The position numbers and the translations under genes were made by a program. A stretch of DNA of 64,000 nucleotides from Muricoccus nepalensis. Lineage in GTDB: Bacteria; Pseudomonadota; Alphaproteobacteria; Acetobacterales; Acetobacteraceae. The DNA lies in assembly GCF_006438825.1 (NCBI RefSeq), contig NZ_RCZP01000004.1:166697-230696 (forward strand), read 5' to 3'. Positions 20,684 to 30,192 of this stretch are shown here, piece after piece (the first letter of the stretch is position 1; each line of letters begins with the position of its first letter). A model generated the notes under the pieces. It worked only from the letters and a program-made list of their open reading frames with translations, did no database searches and was not told the origin of the DNA.

Positions 20684-23092
20684 ATGCCCGACAGCAGAAT
20701 CAGTGACCTCCCAGCCGTCTCCGCCCTGCAGGACACGGACCTCGCACCCATCGTGCAGGCCGTGGGGGGCGCGACGGAGACGCGCCGTGCCACCTTCGGC
20801 CAGATCCGCAGCGCCCTCGGGGCCGACCGCCCGCTCTATGTCCGCGACTACGGCGCCGTCGGGAACGGCACGACGGACGACACCGCGGCCATCCAGGCCG
20901 CGCTGAACGCCGCCGCGGCCGCCGGCGGGGGCGTGGTCATGTTCGGCCCGCGCCGCTACCTCGTGGACAGCGCGGACCTGGTGATCCCGCCCGACGTCAC
21001 GCTCCGGGGCGGCGCCGATCCCGGCGGGTTCCGCCTCAACAACGACTACACCGCCCTGCCCTACTCCATCGTCCTGAACCCGCTGCGCACCATCCGCCTG
21101 CGCCGGAACGCGGCGCTGATGGGGGTCGCGATCCTGCGCAAGGGGCTGACCGTTCCTTCCAGCCTGCGGGAGGCGCTGGACTGCGCGGCCGCCTTCTCCG
21201 GCACGGCGGTCAGCATCGGCGACGGCACCACGGGAACGAGCCCCACCAACGCGACCGATGCCTCCGTCCGCAACCTTCTGATCATCGGCTTCACCTGGGG
21301 CATCTACAGCAACGGCTCGAGCAGGACGCGCATCCTCGACGTGCTCGGCGACTGCACCAACGGACTCTATCTCGGCAAGTCCTACGACATCGCCCACAAC
21401 GAGCGCATCAACTGGCACCCGCTGGCCACCACGGGCCGGAGCTTCTCGGGCAACACCTACAGCGTCACCGGCTGCGCCAACAACGGGTCGGGCCTTGTCC
21501 GGCTTACCCTCTCCGCCGCGCACGAGCTGCGCGCCGGCGACGTGGTGGTGGTCAGCGGCGTCGGCGGGGTGGCCGGGGCGAACGGGCGCTTCACGATCGC
21601 CGCGGCGCCGAGCACCACGACGCTCGACCTGGCGGCCAGCGCCTTCTCCGGGACCTTCACGAGCGGCGGGTCGGTCAACCCGATGGCCAATCACCGGCGG
21701 GGCAAGGGCTTCTGGGTCTACGACGCCGACATGCCGAACTTCGTGAACTGCTTCGAGTTTGGCCATGACGTCGGCTGGCACCTGGACGACGAGACCCATT
21801 CCGCGCAGATCGTGAACTGCGGCCTCGATGGCATGGTCGTCGATCCCAACACGATCGGCGTGCAGATCACCGGCCTCGCGAACCGCAACAAGTGGTACGG
21901 CGGCTTCTGGTCCAGCAAGGGGCGCGCCCTCGTGGTCGACGTCCAGGCGTCCGACCAGAACACGATCGCCGGCGTCATGCTCCCCGCCGGCTCCGGCCGG
22001 TCGCTAGAGCTGATCGACGGCGGCCTGGTGCTGATGGGCTGCGACATCTACGGCGCGGTCCACCTCTTCGACAACGCCGACAGCCTGCAGCTGGTGGGCT
22101 GCGACCTCAAGACCGCGAGCTTCACGGGGCAGAGCGCGGCGGCGCTGCAGAAGCTCCAGGTCTCGGGCAGCCGCATGGCCTCGAGCGTGGGGGTGAACCG
22201 GGCAATCGGCGGCCAGTCGGAGCTGGCGGCGATCTCCTCCGCGGGGGCCGTCGAGACGCGGCTCTCGGCGCGCAGCGACGGCATCGTCGCGGTGCACCGC
22301 CGGAGCGCCAGCGCGGGCGCCATGCTGCGGCTGCACGGCAGCGGCGACACGGCGGCGGCCTCGGTCAGCGTCGCGGGCAGCGACGTCTTCCTGTCCGGGG
22401 ACCAGACGCTGAACCCGAACGCCGTCTTCAACTTCGGCGGCGCCGGCATGACCCAGCCGATGACGCTCCGCGTCCGCCGCCTCTCGGCCACGCCCGCGAC
22501 CAACGATCGCCTCTTCACCCTGGAGGCGACCGGCTTCAACAACAGCGCGGCCGAGGTGTCCTTCAGCCGGATCGGCACCATCGCCGAGACGGTGACGACG
22601 GGCGCGGAGGGGGGCGCGGTCGTGATCGAGACCCGCTCCGCCGGCACGATGGCGGAGCGGGTCCGGATCGCCGCCTCGGGCGCGGTCACGCTGACCGGGC
22701 CGCTGACGCTGCCGGCCGACCCGGCCGCGGCGATGCAGGCGGCGACGCGCAACTACGTGGACAACAGCTTCACGCAGCGCGCGATGCCGATCGTCGTCCT
22801 CGCCGCGGCGACGCCGCTGACCTTCGCCGCGCACAACGCGCGGATGCTGGTGGCCAATCCTGGTACCACCCTGTCGATCGACTGGGCGAACACCGGCAGC
22901 GGCTTCTCCTGCATGGTGCTCAACCGGAGCGGCGCGGACCTCGCGCTTCCGCTGACCGGCTTCTCGGCGGTGATCGGCAACCCCGACGGCAGCACGAAGA
23001 TCCGGTCCGGCGGCGTCGCCAGCCTGATCGTCTTCTCGCCGGACGGCGGGACGACGAAGCTCTGCCAGCTGACCGGCGCGGGAGCGGCCTGA
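20684..23092 (+). CDS. Phage tail-spike/tail-fibre-like protein with pectate-lyase-type beta-helix
   Basis: An 802-residue protein. Residues 1-45 resemble phage tail-fibre N-termini (SRISDLPAVSALQDTDLAPIVQ, with TRRATFGQIRSAL). From about 50, VRDYGAVGNGTTDDTAAIQAAL is the classic start of the pectate-lyase-3/right-handed beta-helix used by phage spikes to bind or cut surface polysaccharides. A later block LPADPAAAMQAATRNYVDN (about residue 680) is a known tail-fibre connector. Enzyme activity is unknown. It lies in an island with no capsid, portal or terminase genes. Confidence 0.82.
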   Translation: MPDSRISDLPAVSALQDTDLAPIVQAVGGATETRRATFGQIRSALGADRPLYVRDYGAVGNGTTDDTAAIQAALNAAAAAGGGVVMFGPRRYLVDSADLVIPPDVTLRGGADPGGFRLNNDYTALPYSIVLNPLRTIRLRRNAALMGVAILRKGLTVPSSLREALDCAAAFSGTAVSIGDGTTGTSPTNATDASVRNLLIIGFTWGIYSNGSSRTRILDVLGDCTNGLYLGKSYDIAHNERINWHPLATTGRSFSGNTYSVTGCANNGSGLVRLTLSAAHELRAGDVVVVSGVGGVAGANGRFTIAAAPSTTTLDLAASAFSGTFTSGGSVNPMANHRRGKGFWVYDADMPNFVNCFEFGHDVGWHLDDETHSAQIVNCGLDGMVVDPNTIGVQITGLANRNKWYGGFWSSKGRALVVDVQASDQNTIAGVMLPAGSGRSLELIDGGLVLMGCDIYGAVHLFDNADSLQLVGCDLKTASFTGQSAAALQKLQVSGSRMASSVGVNRAIGGQSELAAISSAGAVETRLSARSDGIVAVHRRSASAGAMLRLHGSGDTAAASVSVAGSDVFLSGDQTLNPNAVFNFGGAGMTQPMTLRVRRLSATPATNDRLFTLEATGFNNSAAEVSFSRIGTIAETVTTGAEGGAVVIETRSAGTMAERVRIAASGAVTLTGPLTLPADPAAAMQAATRNYVDNSFTQRAMPIVVLAAATPLTFAAHNARMLVANPGTTLSIDWANTGSGFSCMVLNRSGADLALPLTGFSAVIGNPDGSTKIRSGGVASLIVFSPDGGTTKLCQLTGAGAA

Positions 23093-24347
23093 TGATCGGG
23101 ATCACACCGGTCTTCCACGCCCTTGCCGGCGGCCCGCTCCGCCTGGTGGGCACGGGCGGGCTGGCGGCGGCGATGGGCTTCGCCCGCGCCTCCGCCGCCG
23201 CGGCACTCGGCGCGGACGGCACGACGCTGCAGTCCTTCGCCAGCAACGCGCCGCGCCTCCAGGGCACGGCGCAGCGGCTGCTGGTGGAGGGCGCGCGCAC
23301 CAACGTCGTGCTGAACTCCCGCTTCGGCGGCGCCGTCAACGGCATCGTCGGCAGCGGCGGGGTGTTCCCGTCGGGCTTCGGATTCTCGGGCACGGCGACG
23401 CGGGAGATCGTGGGGAGCGGCGTCGAGGACGGGCTGCCCTATGTCGACCTCCGCGTCGCGGGGGACACGGCGGCCTCCTACCTCAACCTGACCGGGAACC
23501 TGTCCGGCGCCGCGGCGGGCAGCAATGGGTGGCCAGCCTTTTCGCCCGGCTGGTCGGCGGGAGCACGACGGGGCTCGTCGGGATCACGCTGGAGCTGATC
23601 GAGCGGAGCTCGGCCGGCGCCTTCCTGATCTCGTCGACGCTGGAGCTTCGTCCCCTCGTCTCGAACGCGGCGCTGAGGACGCAGCGCTACGCCCTCCTGC
23701 GCACCTACGACAACGCGGGGACGGCGCTTCACAACCTGCGCCTGGGGCTGAGAACCACCGGGCCGGCCTATGACATCACGCTGCGCCTCTCGGTGCCGCA
23801 GCTCGAGCAGGGGGCCTTCGCGTCCACGCCGATGATCTCGCCGGCCGGCACCACCGGATCGGCGACGGCGCGGGCCGCGGACGCGCCGACGCTCGCGCTG
23901 ACCGCGTCGCAGCAGCAGCGCGGCACGCTCGTCGGCACCTTCATGCTGCCCCAGCTCGCGCCCGCGGGGAGCGAGCAGGGCCTGCTGCAGCTCGACAGCG
24001 GGGCCGACACGAACCGCATCCTGCTGCGCAACGCGGCCGGCGGCGGCGCGGTGGAGGCGGTGCTGGCCTCGGGCGGCAGCACGGTGGCGACGCTGCCCGG
24101 CGGCACCATCACCGCCGGCACGCCCTTCCGCGCGGCACTCGGCTGGAGCTCCGCGGGCGTGGCGATCTGCGTGAACGGCGGCGCGGTGCAGTCCAGCGCC
24201 TCGCTGCCGGCCGGGCTGACGCGCCTGCTGATCGGCCATGCCACGGCCGCGCTCACCCGCGCGGCCTTCGGCGAGATGGGGTCGCTAGACCTTCATCCCA
24301 CCCGCCTGCCGGACTCGAGCCTGCAGGCGCTCACCACCCTCAGCTAG
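23092..24347 (+). pseudogene. Phage-like tail protein, single frameshift near 23520
   Basis: An open frame from the ATG at 23092 (sharing a base with the previous stop, TGATG) reads to about 23520. The continuation then lies in the -1 frame up to 24347. The first part has the tail-protein pattern FARASAAAAL, LLVEGARTNVVLNS and GVEDGLPYVDLRVAGDTAASYLNLTG; the second picks up with WVASLFARLVGG, the ALRTQRYALLRTYD block and a C-terminal concanavalin-like half. Restoring one C in CGGGCAGCA joins the two halves in frame. Either a lesion or a sequencing/assembly indel; read as one gene it is about 418 residues. Confidence 0.72.
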
Positions 24348-24360
24348 ACGGAGACACCAC

Positions 24361-24735
24361 ATGTCCGCACTCACCGATTACGCGCGCAACCTGCTGGCAC
24401 GCGCCGTCTGCGCCCGCGGGCCCAGCCTTCCTTCCGCGGTCTTCGCGGCCCTCGGCACCGGCGGCACCGCGGCCGCGGGCCTGACCGGGGAGCCGGTGGG
24501 CAACGGCTATGTCCGCCAGCGCGTGACCTTCACGGGCACCGGCCTGCAGCGCAACGCCGACGCGATCCGCTTCACCTTCTCCGCCTCGGCCGGCACGCTG
24601 ACGCATGTGGGGCTCTACGACGCGGCCTCGGGCGGCAACCCGCTGCTCGTCGCCCCCCTCACCGCCCCCGTGGCGATGACCGGGACGGGCACCGTGACGG
24701 TGGCCGCCGAGAGCCTGACCGTGAACCCGACCTGA
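24361..24735 (+). CDS. Phage tail-fibre-type small protein
   Basis: A 124-residue protein that matches a small tail-fibre protein type seen beside such spikes in alphaproteobacterial prophages: LTDYARNLLARAVCARG at the start, GYVRQRVTFTGTG in the middle, then THVGLYDAASGGNPLL. It lies 13 bp after the frameshifted gene and is last in the island, convergent with dnaE2. A role in fibre tip or chaperone is inference. Confidence 0.7.
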   Translation: MSALTDYARNLLARAVCARGPSLPSAVFAALGTGGTAAAGLTGEPVGNGYVRQRVTFTGTGLQRNADAIRFTFSASAGTLTHVGLYDAASGGNPLLVAPLTAPVAMTGTGTVTVAAESLTVNPT

Positions 24736-24754
24736 CAGGGGCCTTTCGTCGGGA

Positions 24755-27700
24755 TCAGTGCCAGTCCCGGCTTCCGGGAAAGGCAGGGGAGCGCGGGTCG
24801 GGCCGGTGGTCCGTCCCGCGCGACACCTCGTCGGCACGGGCGAGCGGCACGGGCACGGGGCCGAGCCGATGCAGCCCGTCCAGCAGGTCGGAGCGGTCCT
24901 CCAGCGTCTGGCCGAGAAGGTGGACGAGCGGCACCGCGCCCTCGTCGAAGCGCTCCACCCGGCCCTCCGCCAGCAGCAGGCGCGCGGCGACGACGGGCGC
25001 GCGGTGGGCCGCGATGGTGGCCGCGTGGAGGACAAGGTTCACCGTGCCGAACTCGTCCTCCAGCGTGAAGAACACGACGCCCTTGGCGGTGCCCGGGCGC
25101 TGGCGCACGAGCACCAGGCCGGCGACGCGCATCCGCTGGCCCTGGCGTGCCGCCGCGACCGCCCGGCTGTCCCGGGCGCCGATCTCCGCCAGCCGGGGGC
25201 GCAGGAGGGCCAGCGGGTGCGCGCGCAGGCTCAGCCCCGTCGCGCCGTAGTCGAGCACCGTCGCCTCGCCGCGCGTCTCGGCCGGCAGGCGCGGCGCCGC
25301 CTCGGCCGCGACGAAGAGCGGCAGCGGGGGCAGGGCGCGCTCCACCGCCGCCGCCTCCCAGAGCGCGCGGCGGCGGTCGAGCCCGAGGCCGCGGAACGCG
25401 TCCGCCCGCGCCAGCGCCTCCTGCGCCGCCCGGCCCAGCCCCGCGGCCGCGAGCTCGGCCGGCCGTACCGCCGGGCGCAGCGCCGCGATCCGCTCGCCGT
25501 CCTCCCGCGGCAGGCCCGCGACGAGGCGCAGCCCGAGGCGAAGCGCCCATCCCTCCCCGTCCCGCTCCAGCGTGCAGTCCCAGTCGCTGGCGGTGACGTC
25601 GGCGGGGCGGATCGCGACCCCGTGCTCGCGCGCGTCGCGCACGATCTGCGCGGGCGCGTAGAAGCCCATCGGCTGGCTGTTCAGCAGCGCCGCCGCGAAG
25701 GCCGCGGGGTGGTGGCGCTTGATCCAGGCGGAGACGTAGACGAGCTGCGCGAAGGAGGCCGCGTGGCTCTCCGGGAAGCCGTAGCCGCCGAAGCCGCGGA
25801 TCTGGGAGAAGCAGCGCTCGGCGAAGTCGGGCTCGTAGCCGCGCCGGACCATGCCGCCGACGAACTCGTCGTGGAAGGTCTCGAGCTTCCCGTCGTGCTT
25901 GAAGGAGGCCATGGAGCGGCGCAGCTCGTCCGCGCGGGACGGCGTGAAGCCGGCGGCGACGATCGCCATCTCCATCGCCTGCTCCTGAAAGAGCGGCACG
26001 CCGAGCGTCTTCTCGAGCACGGCGCGCAGCTCGGGCTTGGCGTAGTCCACCGCCTCCTGGTTGTTCCGGCGGCGGAGATAGGGGTGCACCATGTCGCCCT
26101 GGATCGGGCCGGGGCGGACGATCGCGACCTCGATCACGAGGTCGTAGTACTCGCGCGGGCGCATGCGCGGCAGCATGTTCATCTGCGCGCGGCTCTCCAC
26201 CTGAAAGACGCCGAGGGAGTCCGCGCGCGCGAGCATGGCGTAGGTCTCGGGGTCGTCCTGCGGCACGGATTGCAGGCTGTGGTCCAGGCCCTGGTAGCGC
26301 CGCAGCAGGTCGAAGGCGCGGCGGATGCAGGAGAGCATCCCGAGGCCGAGCACGTCCACCTTCAGCATCCGCAGCTCGCCGATGTCGTCCTTGTCCCACT
26401 CGACGGTGTGGCGGTCCTTCATCGCGGCCCGGGTCACGATCGCCAGCTCCGTCAGCTTGCCGCGCGTGATGACGAAGCCGCCGACATGGGTGGCCAGGTG
26501 GCGCGGGAAGCCCTGCAGCTCCTCCGCCAGGTCCATGGCCATGCCGAGGCGCGGGTCGGCGTCGGGGTCGAGACCCGTGGAGCGCGCCACGTCCCGCAGC
26601 CCCTCCGCCCCGTCGTGCCAGGAGGCCTTCGCGAGGCGGCCGGTGATGTCGTCGGACAGGCCCATGGCGCGGCCGACCTCGCGCACGGCGCTGCGGGTGC
26701 GGTAGCGGATGAGGGTGGCGGTGATGGCGGCGCGGTCGCGCCCGTAGCGCTCGTAGATGTGCTGGATCACCTCCTCCCGCCGCTCGTGCTCGAAGTCGAT
26801 GTCGATGTCCGGCGGCTCGCCGCGCGCGTCGCTCAGGAAGCGCGCGAAGAGCAGGCGGTGCTTGGAGGGATCGACGGCGGTGATGCCGAGGACGTAGCAG
26901 ACCGCCGAATTGGCCGCCGAGCCGCGCCCCTGGCAGAGGATGCCGCGCGCGACGGCGAAGCGGACGATCTCGTGCACGGTCAGGAAATAGGCGGCGTAGC
27001 CGCGGCGCTCGATCAGCGCCATCTCCTCGGCGATCTGGGCGGCGACCCTTTCGGGCGCCCCCATTGGCCAGCGGGCCGCCACCGCCTCGGCCACCCGTCG
27101 CGCGAGGGTCGCCTGCGCGGACAGGCCGGGCTCCAGGATCTCCTCGGGGTACTCGTAGGAGAGGTCGCGCAGGCTGAAGCGGCAGGCCTCCACCACCCGC
27201 AGCGTCGCCGCCACCGCCTCCTCCTGGCCGGCGAAGAGGCGGCGCATCTCGGCGGCCGGCTTGAGGTGCGCCTCGGCGTTCGGCGCCGCGTGCAGGCCGA
27301 GGGCGTCCACCGTCACCCCCCGCCGGATCGCGGCCACCACGTCGGCCAGGCGCCGGCGGCGGGCGACGTGCATGCGGACCCCGCCCGCGGCCAGCAGGCT
27401 GGCCCGCGCGCCCCCGGCCATGGCCGAGAGCAGGCGCAGCCGCCGCCGGTCGTCGCCGGCGAAGCGGTGGTGCGCGGCGAGGAAGAGCGGCAGGGCGAGG
27501 GCGCGGCGCAGGGCGGCGGCGTCGCGGCGCAGGCGCTCCGCGAAGGCCTCGCCGGGCTCGTCGGGCGGCACCAGGGCCATCACCTGGCCCTCCGCCGCGG
27601 CGATGAGGGCGTCGCGCGGGATGGCGCACTCGCCCTTCTCTCCCTCCATCCGCGCGGCGGAGAGCAGGCGCGAGAGCCGCGCGTAGGCCGCGCGGTCGGT

Positions 27701-27940
27701 GGGCCAGACGAGGACTTCCTGGCCGTCCTCCAGCGCCACGCGGCAGCCGGGCACGAAGCGCAGGCCCGCCTCCTCGGCCGCCGCCATGCCGCGGACGAGG
27801 CCGGCGAAGGAGTTGCGGTCGGCGAGGCCGATGGCGGCGTGGCCGAGCGCCTTGGCCGCCGCAACCAGCTCCCACGGGTGCGAGGCGCCCTCCAGGAAGG
27901 TGAAGTTCGACATCGCCCCCAGCTCGGCGAAGCCGCTCAC
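24755..27940 (-). CDS. dnaE2: Error-prone DNA polymerase III alpha subunit DnaE2 (ImuC)
   Basis: A 1,061-residue family C polymerase, the catalytic subunit of the ImuB-DnaE2 translesion mutasome. Residues 1-80 form the PHP domain (FAELGAMSNFTFLEGASHPWELV). The palm carries the acidic motifs PPDIDIDFEHERREEVIQHIYERYG near residue 360 and LKVDVLGLGML near 520. A C-terminal OB-like fold ends the protein. Start is a GTG overlapping the imuB stop (GTGA), so it is translationally coupled. It makes low-fidelity bypass products when the SOS response is on; the LexA box at 29554 presumably controls the pair. Confidence 0.95.
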   Translation of the reverse strand: MSGFAELGAMSNFTFLEGASHPWELVAAAKALGHAAIGLADRNSFAGLVRGMAAAEEAGLRFVPGCRVALEDGQEVLVWPTDRAAYARLSRLLSAARMEGEKGECAIPRDALIAAAEGQVMALVPPDEPGEAFAERLRRDAAALRRALALPLFLAAHHRFAGDDRRRLRLLSAMAGGARASLLAAGGVRMHVARRRRLADVVAAIRRGVTVDALGLHAAPNAEAHLKPAAEMRRLFAGQEEAVAATLRVVEACRFSLRDLSYEYPEEILEPGLSAQATLARRVAEAVAARWPMGAPERVAAQIAEEMALIERRGYAAYFLTVHEIVRFAVARGILCQGRGSAANSAVCYVLGITAVDPSKHRLLFARFLSDARGEPPDIDIDFEHERREEVIQHIYERYGRDRAAITATLIRYRTRSAVREVGRAMGLSDDITGRLAKASWHDGAEGLRDVARSTGLDPDADPRLGMAMDLAEELQGFPRHLATHVGGFVITRGKLTELAIVTRAAMKDRHTVEWDKDDIGELRMLKVDVLGLGMLSCIRRAFDLLRRYQGLDHSLQSVPQDDPETYAMLARADSLGVFQVESRAQMNMLPRMRPREYYDLVIEVAIVRPGPIQGDMVHPYLRRRNNQEAVDYAKPELRAVLEKTLGVPLFQEQAMEMAIVAAGFTPSRADELRRSMASFKHDGKLETFHDEFVGGMVRRGYEPDFAERCFSQIRGFGGYGFPESHAASFAQLVYVSAWIKRHHPAAFAAALLNSQPMGFYAPAQIVRDAREHGVAIRPADVTASDWDCTLERDGEGWALRLGLRLVAGLPREDGERIAALRPAVRPAELAAAGLGRAAQEALARADAFRGLGLDRRRALWEAAAVERALPPLPLFVAAEAAPRLPAETRGEATVLDYGATGLSLRAHPLALLRPRLAEIGARDSRAVAAARQGQRMRVAGLVLVRQRPGTAKGVVFFTLEDEFGTVNLVLHAATIAAHRAPVVAARLLLAEGRVERFDEGAVPLVHLLGQTLEDRSDLLDGLHRLGPVPVPLARADEVSRGTDHRPDPRSPAFPGSRDWH

Positions 27941-29490
27941 GGCATGAGTCCGTGCAGGTACCAGCCGCCCTCGCCCGGGCCGCCGGCCCGGCAGATCCAG
28001 AGACGGCGCCCGTCTGCCACCTCCAGCCAGTAGTAGTCCCGCATCGGGCGCCCCGGGCGGTCGCGCCACCATTCCGGCTCCAGCCGCTCCGGCCCCTCCG
28101 CCGCGCGCACGTGGAACCAGGTGCCGCGCCAGCGGATGCGGAAGGGCGGCTCGTCCGGCAGCACCGCCATGGCCTCCAGCCGCTCCGGCCGCCGCAGCAG
28201 GCGGAGAGGGCGGCGGCGCGCGGCCCAGCCGAGGGGCACGGGCACGGGCGCCAGGGGGGCGGCGCGCTCCACCGCGCGCTCGGGCCAGTGGCTCTCGCGC
28301 GGGCGGAGGCGCCAGGCGGGAAGGCGCTGCCCGACGCGGTCGAGCAGGGCGGCCAGGACGGCGCGCTCGTCCTCGCCCCCGAAGCCGGCCTGGCTGGCGG
28401 CCAGGGGCTCCGTCTCCTCGGCCATCAGTTCGATGCGGTCGAAGCCGAAGCCGGGGGAGAGCGCCTCGAGCTTCGGGGCGAGGAGGCGCGCGAGGTGGCG
28501 GGGGGCGCGCCCGGCCAGGCCGAGCCCGACCGAGACCTCCTGCACCCCGCCATCCACCCGGTGCGCGCGCAGCACCAGCCGCCGGAGCCCCCTCCCCTCC
28601 CCCGCCAGCGCCGCGCAGAGGCGCGCCAGCAGGCGCTCGGCCGCGATGTCGATGGCGGCGCGGGTGATCAGCGGCTCCTCGACCTCGAGGGAGACGTGGC
28701 GGTCGGGCGCGGGACGGATGCTGCGGAAGGGTTCCGCCACGGCGCCGGTCGCGCGGTCCAGCGCGAGGCCGAGGCCGGCGCCGAAGCGGCGGACGAGCGG
28801 GGCCCGGGGCTGGGCCAGCACGTCGCCGATGCGGTGCAGGCCGAGGCGCGCCAGGGCCTGGTGGGACAGGTCCCCCGCCCGCAGCACCGAGACCGGCAGG
28901 GGCGCGAGGGCCGCCGCCTCCTCCCCCGCCGGCACGCGGGCGGGGATGCCGCAGCGGGCCAGGGCCATGGCCGCGCCCGCCGTGCCCGCCACGGCCGCCG
29001 CGGCCGCGTGGCCGAGCCGCGCGAGCCCCGCGACCGCCCGGCGCATCAGGGCCTCCTCCCCGCCCGGGACCCCCGCGATGTTCACGAGAAGGCCGTCCGG
29101 CGGGTCGGCGGCCACGAGGGGGGAGATCCGCAACCCCCAGAGGGCAAGGGCCGAGAGCCGCGCCGCCGCCCGCTCCGGCGCGTGGGGGTGGACGGCGACG
29201 CCGGGCGCCATGGCCTGGGCGTCGGCCAGGGCCTGGCCGGGCCGCAGGCCGAGCGTCGCCGCCGCCGCGTCCACCGCGGCCACGAGGCGCCGGTTGCCGA
29301 CCGCGTGCCAGGTGAGGACTGGACCGGGGAGGCGCAGGACCTCGGTGGGCAGCCAGGGCAGGTGGAGGGCGAGGATGCGCGGTCCCGCCTCGCGGCCCTC
29401 CTCCTCTGCGACGGCCGGGACGTCGCACGGCATGGCGGCGGCCGGCGCCCCCATCGGCAGGCGAGGCGGCCGGCAGACACGACGCCTCAT
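27937..29490 (-). CDS. imuB: ImuB, inactive Y-family polymerase of the mutasome
   Basis: A 517-residue Y-family-like protein that is recognisable as ImuB by its N-terminus (ILALHLPWLPTEVL, lacking the catalytic Asp at the expected place) and C-terminal block (RRPLRLLRRPERLEAM, then RDYYWLEVADGRRLW and WYLHG). Known role: non-catalytic scaffold that links DnaE2 to the beta clamp and ImuA. The ATG has GGAGG upstream; 30-40 extra N-terminal residues before the conserved part mean a later start is possible. No imuA gene lies upstream, unlike the usual cassette. Confidence 0.92.
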   Translation of the reverse strand: MRRRVCRPPRLPMGAPAAAMPCDVPAVAEEEGREAGPRILALHLPWLPTEVLRLPGPVLTWHAVGNRRLVAAVDAAAATLGLRPGQALADAQAMAPGVAVHPHAPERAAARLSALALWGLRISPLVAADPPDGLLVNIAGVPGGEEALMRRAVAGLARLGHAAAAAVAGTAGAAMALARCGIPARVPAGEEAAALAPLPVSVLRAGDLSHQALARLGLHRIGDVLAQPRAPLVRRFGAGLGLALDRATGAVAEPFRSIRPAPDRHVSLEVEEPLITRAAIDIAAERLLARLCAALAGEGRGLRRLVLRAHRVDGGVQEVSVGLGLAGRAPRHLARLLAPKLEALSPGFGFDRIELMAEETEPLAASQAGFGGEDERAVLAALLDRVGQRLPAWRLRPRESHWPERAVERAAPLAPVPVPLGWAARRRPLRLLRRPERLEAMAVLPDEPPFRIRWRGTWFHVRAAEGPERLEPEWWRDRPGRPMRDYYWLEVADGRRLWICRAGGPGEGGWYLHGLMP

Positions 29491-29553
29491 CCCGGCCCTC
29501 CATGGGAGGAAAGGTCCGGACGGCGGGGAAGGATGAACGAATCGGCGGCCATC

Positions 29554-29568
29554 GTTCGCTAAATGTTC
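29554..29568 (-). promoter_or_regulatory. LexA SOS box upstream of imuB-dnaE2
   Basis: GTTCGCTAAATGTTC is an exact match to the alphaproteobacterial LexA operator GTTC-N7-GTTC. It lies 64 bp before the imuB start, on the side where the promoter must be. Known biology: LexA represses imuA-imuB-dnaE2 cassettes through such boxes. Confidence 0.85.
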
Positions 29569-29731
29569 TTTTTGTAGCCCACTATGGCAAGCGCCCGTGA
29601 AGGGTGGAGGGCATAGCCCTTTTCGCGGCCGGCTCGGGGTGGAAGGCCGCGCCGAGGCCTGTTTTGGCGGGTTGGCAAGGGCGGAATCTGGTCTTCGTGG
29701 CCGCCCGCGCCTGATCTGAACGGAAGGTTAA

Positions 29732-29790
29732 TTAACGAAGCTCACCGCAAGATTCATTTCGTTAACATCACAAATCGGTGACAGTGTCAC
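29732..29790. promoter_or_regulatory. AT-rich intergenic region with two palindromic elements
   Basis: The otherwise AT-poor sequence becomes AT-rich here. TTAACGAA (29732-29739) is mirrored by TTCGTTAA (29758-29765) across 18 bases, and GTGACA-G-TGTCAC (29778-29790) is a perfect 6-1-6 inverted repeat; a GANTC methylation site sits between them. It lies between imuB and a small forward ORF. Likely an operator/promoter zone; the bound factor is unknown. The rest of the 29570-29937 interval shows no other gene. Confidence 0.45.
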
Positions 29791-29937
29791 TTTCGGGTCT
29801 TTATTCGGCTCGAAGGGGGAACGTGCCGCGCTGATTCCCCTCCCCTTCCGACCCGTGGCAGGGTAGCGTGACGGGATCGTGATAAATGCAGTCCACCTCC
29901 CCAGGAACGCCGGGCGGGCGCCGGGTGGCTCATTGAA

Positions 29938-30129
29938 ATGGAGATGACCGTGAGGGGTTCGATGATCCCGCCTCTGCAGCCCTCCCCGCCCGCGCCGGCG
30001 CGGCCGCGCGACGGCGTGCTGTCCGCCATCAGCGAGCTCGCCGACCATGTGCGGGCCTGCAACCTGAAGCAGGCGGACGACCTGCTGACGGAGCTTCTCG
30101 TGCTCCTTCACACCCGGAACGAGCGCTGA
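29938..30129 (+). CDS. Hypothetical small protein (63 residues)
   Basis: A 63-residue frame with a Pro-rich N-terminus (PPLQPSPPAPARPRDG) and a helical second half, LSAISELADHVRACNLKQADDLLTELLVLLHTRNER, which is amphipathic and tetratricopeptide-like in look. Not recognised as a family. It is downstream of an AT-rich region with palindromes; an internal Met (MIPPLQ) could be the true start. Plausible but unproven. Confidence 0.4.
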   Translation: MEMTVRGSMIPPLQPSPPAPARPRDGVLSAISELADHVRACNLKQADDLLTELLVLLHTRNER

Positions 30130-30192
30130 CGCCATCCTGCGTGGCGCAGGTTCCGGCGGTCACAATCCTCGCCGCCTTGCAGTGGCTGGCAT

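Noticed and set aside
23505..23535. Programmed -1 frameshifting in the tail gene
   Set aside because: There is no heptameric slippery site or downstream pseudoknot by eye; a single lost base explains the break better.
24758..28033. A 1,091-codon plus-strand frame antisense to dnaE2
   Set aside because: The minus strand has a clear DnaE2 with catalytic motifs; the plus frame is low-complexity and has no domain.
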